Shown: piece by piece, positions 1-9,172 of the stretch
How the letters are laid out: each line of letters starts with the position of its first letter
Position numbering within the stretch: the stretch's first letter is position 1
The notes under the pieces: generated by a model
What the model was told of the DNA's origin: nothing
The model's database searches: none
What the model saw: only the letters and a program-made list of their open reading frames with translations
Source: Pestalotiopsis fici W106-1
Taxonomy: Eukaryota > Ascomycota > Sordariomycetes > Amphisphaeriales > Sporocadaceae
Assembly (NCBI RefSeq): GCF_000516985.1
Contig: NW_006917092.1
Span: 1,442,619-1,506,618 of the forward strand
DNA: 64,000 nucleotides
Reading direction: 5' to 3'
Made by a program: the position numbers and the translations under genes

Positions 1-872
1 GTATACCTGTCAAGCGAGTGGTCCCAACAGTGGATGAGGTATTCCAAAGCAATTCGCAAGCCCATCCCAAAGCCCAGCAATTCTTCCATAATACTGAGCA
101 GAAGTACCGACCAAGGTGGATCGGATGACATTGAGGTTTTGCAAGGAGATGTACACGGAGATGCTGAAAAGAAGAGAGTGCTGAGTACACCGCTCCTTGG
201 AAATAGTGGCTAATAGGTTAAGATAAGGAGTATAATTGCATCTGAAAACCAGCGAGAGCCGCGATAAAGCTGGCAGTCGAGGCAAGCCCATGTGATTCTA
301 GTGATCCAGCATTTAAACATATGCCGAGAATTGACGGGGTACTCGCCCGTCTTGCTAGGTTCCCTGGCAGCTAGTTGTTCGAATCGATCTTTCTCTCGGC
401 GTTACGAGAGCCGGAACAAGTAATTGCAAAGTGAAGCTTGAGCAAGGCTCACTTTGACTCTGGCAAGTTATTTTGCGGGAAGTTCGGGCGACCCGAAAAC
501 CCGTAGCAGCCCGCGGATTGGTAAGCGTTTTCGTTTTCGTATTGTATTTCAAATCTTGACTGCACAGACTCGCAGTCTACTCGACGGTTTGGCATTTATC
601 ACGGTTGATGAAACTCTATTGGAACGCGACATCCATTATTGTGGATTATTTGTTGTCAGCATGGCGATCTTTATAGCTTGATGCGGTGTTATACTATCGT
701 GCTGAGGTACTAGCTAACCCCCGCAAATCACCTGCTTGGGTATATTAGAGATGACTTTCAGTATCTCTCGTTTGTAGCCCAACATCATCGATCTATACAT
801 CTCTTAAATTGTCCTTGATTCACTTATACCCTTCACATTAGCTGAGGCCCGAATCCTCAATCTATCGTTTTA
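1..872. other. Intergenic, upstream of the P450
   Basis: No gene is supported here. A 93-codon minus-strand frame (10-291, ATG at 291) resembles no family I know and has no clear introns. Positions 720-872 form the P450 promoter and leader; TATA-like 'gtatatta' lies about 130 bp before its ATG. Confidence 0.4.
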
Positions 873-2597
873 ATGGCTGACTTGAGTCATTTTGGGCTCG
901 TATGGAGCTCCCTTGTCTTGTTACCTGTCATGGTATGTATTTCACACCCAATGGCATGCATGATAGCAATGATTGGCTGAAGAAAGCATCAAGGGACTGA
1001 TATATGCGGTTGCTCGTGCTGCATATAACTTGTGGTTGCACCCGTTGCGGCATTACCCAGGACCTCGACTGTCGGCAGCTTCGGGTATTCCCACTGTATT
1101 GATGATCCTGCGTGGACAGCCTCACAAGGAAATCGCAAACCTACACGATCAATACGGCGAGATCGTCCGAATTGGTCCCAATGAGCTGAGCTTCGTCAAC
1201 GCGGAAGCATGGGAGAACATCTTTGACCACCGCAAAGCGGGACAAGGAGAAAACGTCAAGGACCCGGCTTTTGCAGCACCTTTCTCCGGAAACATTATTG
1301 GTGCTGGCCGAGACGATCATCGCCGTATGCGCCGCCTTCTATCCCACGGGTTCTCAGCACAGAAGATGTCTGAGCAGCAACCTCTCATCAGACAGTACAT
1401 CGACTTGCTCATACGCCGCGTCCGCGAGGTTGGTGAGCAGGGGTCAAAGGCGGTGGACATGGTCTCCTGGTTTAACTGGACGACTTTCGACATTATCGGG
1501 GATCTCGCCTTTGGCGAGCCTTTTGGTTGTCTCGAAAATAGTGGTTACCATCCTTGGGTTGCTGCAATATTCTCGGCCGTCAAGGTGAACACGTGGCTCG
1601 GGCTTGTTGCTAGGTATCCCAGCTTATCGTCGTCTTTGGCCTTGTTCATTCCCAAGTCGATGAAAGAAGGCGCCGAGGCCCATGATAATCTCACCCGATT
1701 AAAGGTTGACAAGAGGCTATCACTGAAAACATCTAGACCTGACTTTGTGGATGCCATGTTATCAAAAGGTGATCTGGTAAGTCTAGAAACCAACCGACAC
1801 ATGAAAATAGACGAGTTTCGAGACCGTCGGGCTAACTAGACAATTGAAGAGCATGACCAAGGAAGAAATCTACGACAACGCAGGACTCCTTATTGGAGCT
1901 GGCTCAGAAACTACGGCAACTGCACTGTCCGCCGCGACATTCTTCCTGACGATGCATCCAAATGTTCTGCAAAAGCTGACACAAGAGATTCGGACCTCTT
2001 TCGAGTCTGAAGACGCCATAAACATTCAAGGAGTTCAAAAGCTTGATTATATGCTGGCAGTATTGGATGAAACCATGCGCTTACATCCACCTCCTCCGGT
2101 TGCAAACCTGCGCCAAGCATGTCCTGGGGGCGTCGACATTGGTGGAAGGCTGATTCAAGCATCTCTCCTGGAAAAAGGAAATAAAAAATACGACCAACTT
2201 TAACGTTCCCGGATGATTAGACCAGGATTGGTGTCTGGCACTGGGCAATGTTTCGCAACCCCAACAACTTTCTACTCCCTAATTCATTTATCCCGGAACG
2301 ATGGTTGGGCGACAAGCGCTTCATCAATGACAACAAGCAATCGTTCCAGCCATTCTCATATGGGCCTCGCAACTGTATCGGAAAAAAGTATGTAATTCAT
2401 CTCGGGGATCAGAAAGTATTTTGCTAACGATTTCAAGTCTTGCTTACGTCGAGATGCGAATCATTATGGCGAGACTGATTTGGAACTTTGACATGTTTCT
2501 GGCCGAAGAATCTTGCGATTGGCTGGAAAAGGAGGAAGTTTATACCTTGTGGCACAAAGGCCCTCTATACGTGAAGATGAAGCCGAGGTTGATATAA
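873..2597 (+). CDS. Cytochrome P450 monooxygenase, frame interrupted near 2159-2220
   Basis: A microsomal-type heme monooxygenase. Exons read 873-932, 994-1776, 1850-about 2158, 2221-2387 and 2438-2597. Exon 1 encodes an N-terminal anchor (MADLSHFGLVWSSLVLLPVM), followed by the usual YNLWLHPLRHYPGP hinge. Visible motifs: C-helix DHRRMRRLLSHGFS, I-helix GAGSETTAT, K-helix DETMRLHPP, PERW (FIPERWLGDKRF) and heme loop FQPFSYGPRNCIGKN, which is restored across the intron 2388-2437. Introns at 933-993, 1777-1849 and 2388-2437 have good consensus. Between GGRLIQ (ends 2158) and TRIGVWHWAMFRNP (starts 2221) the frame is broken by about 62 bp with stops. An acceptor-like 'gattag' ends at 2220, but only a weak GC donor (2159) or a badly placed GT (2132) is available. 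With that segment removed the protein is about 492 aa, normal for the family. It is either a pseudogene or carries a non-canonical intron. The substrate cannot be told. Confidence 0.85.
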
Positions 2598-3061
2598 CTC
2601 TGAACGTCTCCATGAATTCTGGGAACTTTCTCAGATTATGGATAATCACTAACGCGGCCAGTACCCAAAATAAAGATAAAATTAAAGACGGTCTACTTCT
2701 ACAAAGAGAATGTGAGAACAAACAGACTCAACAATCCTCTTCTGTGTGTCATTTGAAGGTTGCCACAATACAAAGCCGTGCGTGTGGCGCATCACTCTGG
2801 AACATGATCGTCTCGAAGACTTATGGCAGACTCATTTCTTGACGATCGTAACATTTCATGTAAAACGTTCTATGGAGAAGCATACAAATAGAGCTTCTCC
2901 TGCCAGTTAGAGCCACCAGTCTCGTCCATGTGATGCAGATGTTATATCAAGTTGTGTAAAGGGCGAATTTGAGTAAGATAGTGTATCTAGGCATCTGCGC
3001 CTGGGAGATCAAATTTCTTTTTATTTATTTTCTCCCTTCCTCTTGATACGCCCTGTATCCG
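2598..3061. other. Intergenic, no gene seen
   Basis: Lies between the 3' ends of the convergent P450 and the minus-strand hypothetical gene. A/T-rich 3' flanks only. Confidence 0.4.
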
Positions 3062-3382
3062 CTATGGACACCCTTTGTCGTTCCATCGTACTGTTTGGTC
3101 TCTGATCTTATAGTTATCATATAGTTTACCATTGTCCTTGCCATTTGTACTCTTTTGTCGCCTCTCCATACGCTTGCGCTCCCGGTCCTCTTTTCTCTGG
3201 TCGTGCGGGACCTCGCTTGCTCGCATCTCTTCATACTGGCGTTCCGGAGGCTTGTAGTCTGCCTTTTGGAAGCTGAGAGCTGGCATGGATTTCAATCTAT
3301 CCTTTTCTCTCTCCTCTTCAGCTCTGATGAAAATATCATAGTCGCTTAGCTTTGAAGTGTCCTGCTGTTGCTTGCCGCTCAT
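3062..3382 (-). CDS. Hypothetical highly charged protein, possibly 5'-truncated by the assembly gap
   Basis: I do not recognise the family. The frame from the ATG at 3382 gives 106 aa, rich in Glu, Arg and Lys (segments such as FIRAEEEREKDRLKSM and QRKEDRERKRMERRQ), suggesting a long basic/acidic helix or coiled coil. The same frame stays open upstream through a Pro/Lys-rich stretch encoded by homopolymers and runs into the 100-N gap, so the true N-terminus may be missing. It ends with RWNDKGCP and TGA at 3062. Low-complexity composition makes prediction risky. Confidence 0.4.
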   Translation of the reverse strand: MSGKQQQDTSKLSDYDIFIRAEEEREKDRLKSMPALSFQKADYKPPERQYEEMRASEVPHDQRKEDRERKRMERRQKSTNGKDNGKLYDNYKIRDQTVRWNDKGCP

Positions 3383-3440
3383 CTTGCCTGGCGAGTGCAC
3401 GTGTTGATATTGTTCGTTTGTGGTTGGTGGCACAGGTGGG

Positions 3441-3580
3441 TTTTTTTTTTTTTTTTTTGGGGGGGGGGGGGNNNNNNNNNNNNNNNNNNNNNNNNNNNNN
3501 NNNNNNNNNNNNNNNNNNNNNNNNNNNNNNNNNNNNNNNNNNNNNNNNNNNNNNNNNNNNNNNNNNNNNNNGGGGGGGGG
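3441..3580. other. Assembly gap flanked by homopolymers
   Basis: An 18-T run then a 13-G run abuts exactly 100 N (3472-3571), followed by a 9-G run. The round number of N indicates a scaffold gap of unknown length rather than a measured one. The G tracts probably stopped sequencing. Confidence 0.95.
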
Positions 3581-4674
3581 CTCTGATACTCTTGTTGCCG
3601 AGGTTGAAAGCTTTAGATACGAGCTATCTCTTATATCTCGAAGAAGAAATGACAGACTTGCAACACAGCAATCGTGAATAACAATCACACTGGCTATGGT
3701 TGTGATGTTGTCCACCTGGCTGTCTGAACGCATGCGTGATGGAGTTGCTGTATTCCAGGTCTCCAGAAGGCAAGTTGCGGCTTGTGTGCTCTTTGCAATT
3801 TGTGTAAATACTGACAAACGTTGTGACTGCTTGCGATTGACTCCAGACTCAGTTGTGCTTTTGATGCTTTTTTTTTGGTACCCACAAAGGTACAAGAGAA
3901 CAACTCTGAATATTTTTTTTTTGGTTAAGACATTGCATTGATATCGATTACGATATTCGATCTTGAAAATATTACATGGTTTGCAAGTCTGTTAGTTTGG
4001 TTCTGACATAATGAGCGAGTTGGAAGACGTTGTGAATGACAAGAAAAGTCTAGTCATGTAGTCAACTGCGGTATGTCGGGCTCCCGTCCGCGAAATTGTG
4101 CACCTCCAAAATGAATTCACCTACAGATGATCGGCGCGAGATTACCCGTATAGATAAAAAGCCAATGAGGCGCATGCCGAATAGTGATGTACGTTTTGAG
4201 CTGTACCTCTACACATTTTGGTATGCCAAGCCGCTGATCAGGGAATATGATTTGCTCGCTTTGCAGTATCTGCCTATGCATGGCACTCTATGATTGGGTA
4301 AAACATCAACCAGAGTCACAGACAAAAAATCCGGTGCAGAAATGAGCCTTGAGCGGCAATGCAAGATGCGAAGTCGTACTGTTATCCCACCCTACTTCAT
4401 CGGGAGCCTCGCGAAGGCCCCCAATGGAGTCATTTATAAGCGAAAGTCTCACATTGTGCAGTCTCACTGTTACACTCACATGAGGCGCAGGGTCGGGGTG
4501 GAGGGCCCAGCAAGTCAGCCTTCCGCACTTGGTATCTTCTTAAATTCCGATTGTTGGACTGGTTTTTCTTGCAGTATCGGTTCCGGGTTTTACTCACGTT
4601 GTCGTTCACCACTGAGCACAGGCCATCACCGCTGTCCACCTTGCTATCGGTCCTCCAATTTCATAATCATCACT
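3581..4674. other. Intergenic, no gene seen
   Basis: Short frames on both strands without family resemblance. An open plus-strand extension (4294-4674) continues in frame into the membrane-protein gene but has no upstream ATG that improves the model. Confidence 0.35.
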
Positions 4675-6903
4675 ATGAGCGACTGTGGAACTCTGGGAAG
4701 TCATGAGGGAAGCCCTGAAAGCTTCACGTCATCCACATGCTATGCAAAGTCGATCGCCACCACGCATATTGGCGACGAACCCCGCGCCGAAGAGAGCAAG
4801 GCAGCGCTACATTACACTCCCGAGCTTCTATCATACTTAACTCATTTCGTTTCACTGTTGTTCACAGCTGTAGTATTGCAGCTGAGCTTTAGAGAAGTGT
4901 ACTGGGCAGATGAGGACGGATGGAGGCATAGTGGATGGTCACTGGGACTATCGCAACCCGTCATGGCGGGACTACTCCAATTCGCCGCAAAGCTTCACGA
5001 AGTCTGTATCCTCGCATCACTTTCCGCAATCGCCATTGACATTATTCGAAGAAGGCTCCTCGTCTCTCGTGGAGTGCCATTTGGTTTTGTCATGGGTGGT
5101 TATCGTTTTGGGTCCGCAAGTTCTATCTTCAGTGGCTCATTCTGGGGCCCATTCACCGATGCCATTCGCCATGGCAGATTTGAACTGCTCGGCCTCGGTT
5201 TACTCTTGGGACTTGGTGCAATATATGCCAATGCTATCGGCCCCGCGTCGGCGGTCCTTATGGTCCCAACGCTAAATTGGTGGCCGGCATATGATCTCAC
5301 GGCGCTGATGGTTGGTAACGGGCCATTCTACCCCACTAGCATTACCGCAGACAACTGGATGATCGCTTCTTGCTTGAGACAGAGTGAAGACCTCCCTTTC
5401 GGGTGCCCGGGCCTTGGTGCTAGCGACCTCCAGAATGCCGACTATTACACAACGCCCGAAGATTTAGCAAATCGTAGCTTGACGCAGCGGTATGGAAGAG
5501 CCCGCAGAAATCTATACACCAGCTCTGCTATTTCACCATCGTGGAACTCTACCCTTCACATTTCATCGACGATACACTCCGTTGTAATGGAGGCTATTGG
5601 GCTTGTTGGACGCTTCGTTTCAACCTTTCCGGACATGAATTCGAGCATTTCCAGGGTCGGACGGCCACAACTGGAGGCAACTAATTCTGCAGGCGTAATG
5701 AGCCCAGTGGTTCAGACGGAATGCGCGTCTGCACGCTTGAACGGAATTCTTGACGGAACCGATACTTTGCTTTTCCCAACTAGCATACTGTCTCGAATGA
5801 ATGTTACAAGCCAAATTTGGCCTGTTCCCGAAGAGTATTGGCCATTCGCAGACAAGCCCCCGTTGGATGGCTACCTCGAGCCAAACTTTACTTGGGTGGA
5901 TAGGGCCATCTTCCAGCTTTCGGACCAGACTTCTGCCAGTATTGGCGCCATAGTTGCAATACCATTCGACCATCCTCGGACTCAAGTTAATTTTAACAAT
6001 TATGGGCATGATGATGTTTTCCTTGTTGCATGCGTCCTTGATGCAAGATGGGCTGCGACTGACATAAGCTACGATCCGGGAACCAGCGACACAGTTGTTA
6101 GTAACTTGACTGACATGTCTCTGTTTACTGGAGCAGCAGCCGACACAGATTTGCGCTTCAGATACGGTATCAGCGATTCAATATATATTCCGACTGACTG
6201 GGCAGACTTGCTAAATGCGCCTGTCGCGCCGCCGGGCTATGAGGGCATATGGTCTTCTGCTATTCAAAACTACCTAAAGCGTTTCATGACAGGTCGACCG
6301 GATGGTAACCAAAATGCCATATCTGACATTTCGAAGTTTCTGAGTCTCACATTGGTCGATGGCCTGTCACGATCTGGGACCGAAAACATGACTTTTTGGG
6401 TAATGAATCGGAATTCATTAATATTCGACTGGACCTTTTCTGATCTTTCCGGAAGTGGGGACTTCGAATTTCCAAGCGAAACAGTCACGCAAGCTGGTAC
6501 GACAGTCACATTCAAGGTGCAGAGATATGGCTGGGGCTATGGAAACAACTCAAAGACGGCCCGCTTTGCCATTAGCATTCTATTGATACACGCAGTATTT
6601 GCCGTGGTGTACATGATTTTCACGATTGCCCACTGGTTCATATATCGATGGAGCAGCAGGTCTTGGAAGAATATGGAACAATTGTTCGCTCTGGCCATGG
6701 TTTCGACCCAACCGCCAAGTTTGAGAGGCGTATCCGCTGGAGTTGGAACTTGGGATACTTGGAAAATAGATGTTGCCATCAGAGAAGGCCAGGAAGAAGG
6801 CCAGGATCTGAATGACCGGATTGAGCTCGTTTTTGGTGAAAGAGATGGAGGACCGATTGGGAGGAGAGAAAGGCAAATACGACGAAGAAAAAGATACCAA
6901 TAG
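4675..6903 (+). CDS. Large fungal integral membrane protein with a glycosylated outer domain
   Basis: An intronless frame of 742 aa from the ATG at 4675; the frame is open further upstream but only from non-ATG codons. Predicted layout: a polar N-terminus, hydrophobic segments at about residues 46-68, 96-124 and 170-200, a long domain of roughly 420 residues with many N-glycosylation sequons (NRS, NST, NSS, NVT, NFT, NLT, NMT, NNS), then a single membrane helix near 630-655 (SILLIHAVFAVVYMIFTIAH) and a charged C-tail rich in Arg and Glu. This fits the uncharacterised multi-pass proteins common in Sordariomycetes, with three N-terminal helices, an extracytoplasmic domain and one C-terminal helix. 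No catalytic motif is visible and the function is unknown. Confidence 0.75.
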   Translation: MSDCGTLGSHEGSPESFTSSTCYAKSIATTHIGDEPRAEESKAALHYTPELLSYLTHFVSLLFTAVVLQLSFREVYWADEDGWRHSGWSLGLSQPVMAGLLQFAAKLHEVCILASLSAIAIDIIRRRLLVSRGVPFGFVMGGYRFGSASSIFSGSFWGPFTDAIRHGRFELLGLGLLLGLGAIYANAIGPASAVLMVPTLNWWPAYDLTALMVGNGPFYPTSITADNWMIASCLRQSEDLPFGCPGLGASDLQNADYYTTPEDLANRSLTQRYGRARRNLYTSSAISPSWNSTLHISSTIHSVVMEAIGLVGRFVSTFPDMNSSISRVGRPQLEATNSAGVMSPVVQTECASARLNGILDGTDTLLFPTSILSRMNVTSQIWPVPEEYWPFADKPPLDGYLEPNFTWVDRAIFQLSDQTSASIGAIVAIPFDHPRTQVNFNNYGHDDVFLVACVLDARWAATDISYDPGTSDTVVSNLTDMSLFTGAAADTDLRFRYGISDSIYIPTDWADLLNAPVAPPGYEGIWSSAIQNYLKRFMTGRPDGNQNAISDISKFLSLTLVDGLSRSGTENMTFWVMNRNSLIFDWTFSDLSGSGDFEFPSETVTQAGTTVTFKVQRYGWGYGNNSKTARFAISILLIHAVFAVVYMIFTIAHWFIYRWSSRSWKNMEQLFALAMVSTQPPSLRGVSAGVGTWDTWKIDVAIREGQEEGQDLNDRIELVFGERDGGPIGRRERQIRRRKRYQ

Positions 6904-7752
6904 AGAAATGGCAGCTCATGGGCTGATTAGCCTATCAATCACATTCTAAACTAATCCTAATATTGACAAGCCATCGGTAAACCTCAATTGGCAAGTCCAT
7001 TCTCTGGCTTCCGGGGCGCCCGTTTTTCCGCTGCTCCCCACAGATGTCCGATCTTGCTCCGCGTTTGGGAGCGACGCCGTCAATCCCCGAACTCGGCCGG
7101 ATCCCCGGGTACTTCCATCCCATCATTCCAAATCAGACCATCAATTGAACAAGATTTTTAGCACATGCAGAAAATCCACCTCCAACTACCGAGGGGGGGT
7201 CGCGCCAGTCCGCCCTGGAGTTTGAATCTTTGGAGGTGCTTTGGAGAAGAAACCGTCAATCTTTGTCCATTTTAAGGTTCTTAGTGCACGATAGTTTGAC
7301 GCGATGGGCACACGACTATTATAGCTCTAGCCCCACTTGGCGTTCACAACGTCATTGATGGACCTTTAGGTCAAAAGGGGACTTGAGGGACCTTTTTTGG
7401 GGGGCTCGGGGGGTTCCTGTCAAGGTCTGGAGCTGGAGCTGGAGCTTGATGGATGGGCTTTATGGGGCTCACATGTCAAGTACTTTTCGGAACATCGTCG
7501 GTGTGTCATCGCAAACACACCCCAATTTGGTAGTATCTAGAAAAAGACCAAATGTTTTAGGACTGATTGGGTCATCTTTGATAGCATCAACACCACACGT
7601 AAACGCATTTTCGTGGTTCTTGTTGCTATATAACAAGGCGCAGGTTTCCTGATTTCGACAGTCAATCCGACGGAGCCGGAGACTAAACCTTTTGGGATCT
7701 CCACTGGAGAGGGGAACAAAGAAAATCACCACAACACTCAACAGAAAAGAAC
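6904..7752. other. Intergenic; hydrolase promoter region
   Basis: No gene seen. It contains G-rich runs (7186-7199, 7395-7413) and a short GGAGCT repeat near 7425-7446. The last 100 bp, with A-rich 'cacaacactcaacagaaaagaac', is the likely leader of the hydrolase. Confidence 0.4.
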
Positions 7753-8835
7753 ATGTCGACTGCGGCCACGGCGACGCTGAATGGCAGTGCCGAGAAGCCG
7801 GTCACGGTTCAGACCGAGACGGAACTGTCCCTTCTGTACCGCATCCTGCGGACCGTCATCAAGCCGCTGCGGCCCCGCCTGGTGAAGCCGAGCAAGAAGA
7901 CACAGCCAGCCGGCAGCCCACGCCTGCTGAGCCGGCCGCGGAGCAAGCGGAAATTCAACATTAGGGAGCGCCGGCACCCTGATTCCGGCATCTGGCTGTA
8001 CGACTACGAGCCCCAGGCGCCGCCCAACATCAAGATCAAGGCCCCCTCGACCATCTACTACTTTGCCGGCGGCGGATTCCAGAGCCCGCCCTCGCGCGAG
8101 CACTGGACTTTTCTGGGCGAGCTGGCCGCCGGCCTGACCCTCGACCACCACGTCACCCTGGTCAGCTACCCGCTGGCGCCGGCGAGCCCGGCCTCGGAGT
8201 CGCTGCCGGCGCTGCAAAAGCTCATGGCGCCCGTGTTTGCCGAGGCGGCGAAAAAGGGCGACAAGATCACCCTCATGGGCGACTCGGCGGGCGGCAACGT
8301 GGCGGCCAGCCTGGCGTTCTGGTGGGCCGAGCACGTCGCCTCGCGCTCGGGCGACTACCGGCTCAAGGCGACGCTTCAGAACCTCGTCGTCGTCTCCCCC
8401 GCCGTCGACCTGCGCAACACCAACCCGGCCATGCACGGCGACCTTGACCGCCTGGATCCCCTGCTGGGCGCGGCCTACACGGGCGCCGTCGCCGAGGCTT
8501 GGCTCGCCGCGCCGCCCGAGCACCCGCACCTCGACTCCGTGGCCGAGGACCCGAACGTCTCACCGCTTCTGCACGAACCCGCTGCGTTTCAGCGACTGGC
8601 GGATCTGGGTGTGCGTGTGCACGGTGTTTACGGTACCAACGACGTTCTTGCTCCCGACACGGAGTTGTTTAGGCATAAATGTGAGGAGAATGGAGTCAGG
8701 GGGCGTTGGCTGGTGTGGGTTGGTCAGATGCATTGTTTTCCGCTCGCCGGCGCGTACGGAATGCGAGAGGGCAAGAAGGCTATAGACTGGTTGGTTCAAG
8801 TCTTGAAGAGTGACGATGATTACTACCATCATTAG
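7753..8835 (+). CDS. Alpha/beta-hydrolase fold-3 esterase/lipase (HSL-like)
   Basis: A single-exon 360-aa protein. Hydrolysis of an ester or acetyl group is inferred from the fold. The oxyanion region reads YYFAGGGFQSP (a variant of the HGGG motif, with Phe-Ala replacing His) near residue 97. The nucleophile elbow is GDSAGGN, with Ser at about residue 178. The acid is probably Asp in YGTNDVLAPD (about 297) and the base His in GQMHCFPL (about 326), so the triad is complete. There is no signal peptide or membrane anchor. The C-terminal ~85 codons use visibly less G/C at third positions than the first ~275, which are extremely GC-rich and even create long open frames on other strands. Steryl acetyl hydrolase-type or lipolytic activity is possible; the substrate is unknown. 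Confidence 0.85.
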   Translation: MSTAATATLNGSAEKPVTVQTETELSLLYRILRTVIKPLRPRLVKPSKKTQPAGSPRLLSRPRSKRKFNIRERRHPDSGIWLYDYEPQAPPNIKIKAPSTIYYFAGGGFQSPPSREHWTFLGELAAGLTLDHHVTLVSYPLAPASPASESLPALQKLMAPVFAEAAKKGDKITLMGDSAGGNVAASLAFWWAEHVASRSGDYRLKATLQNLVVVSPAVDLRNTNPAMHGDLDRLDPLLGAAYTGAVAEAWLAAPPEHPHLDSVAEDPNVSPLLHEPAAFQRLADLGVRVHGVYGTNDVLAPDTELFRHKCEENGVRGRWLVWVGQMHCFPLAGAYGMREGKKAIDWLVQVLKSDDDYYHH

Positions 8836-9172
8836 TCCAAAGTAAAGGAATGATTGACGTGTACGGATATCAATGGTAGCCAATGGCACAAGTTATGATG
8901 ACAGTAATGATAATATTATACTTTGATATGAGTGGATGTTGAATGAAAATGCGCCGGCTATCATGATTACATGGCAAGAAATTTGCCCACCTACTCAATG
9001 GTACACTCTGGCACCCTGCATTTCCCTGGTTCCATGTCTTGGCCCTGGGATCGTTCTATCCTATGTCTACGCCCCTTCAAACGCCAAAGTTATCGCCAGG
9101 GATGTTTGCTGAATATGTTGTCGAAGCAAGGCTCTGCAGCGTTCTGATGTCTTGGAGCTTTTATTGTCGGGG
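8836..9172. other. Intergenic between convergent genes
   Basis: 3' flanks of the hydrolase and of the minus-strand Zn2Cys6 gene. No gene or repeat seen. Confidence 0.4.

Noticed and set aside
10..291. 93-codon minus-strand ORF at the left edge
   Set aside because: ATG and open frame but no recognisable domain, no introns and a short length; could be a remnant, not enough to call.
8237..8785. Long open frames overlapping the hydrolase on both strands
   Set aside because: Produced by the extreme GC bias of the real gene; Arg/Pro/Ser-rich translations without family resemblance.
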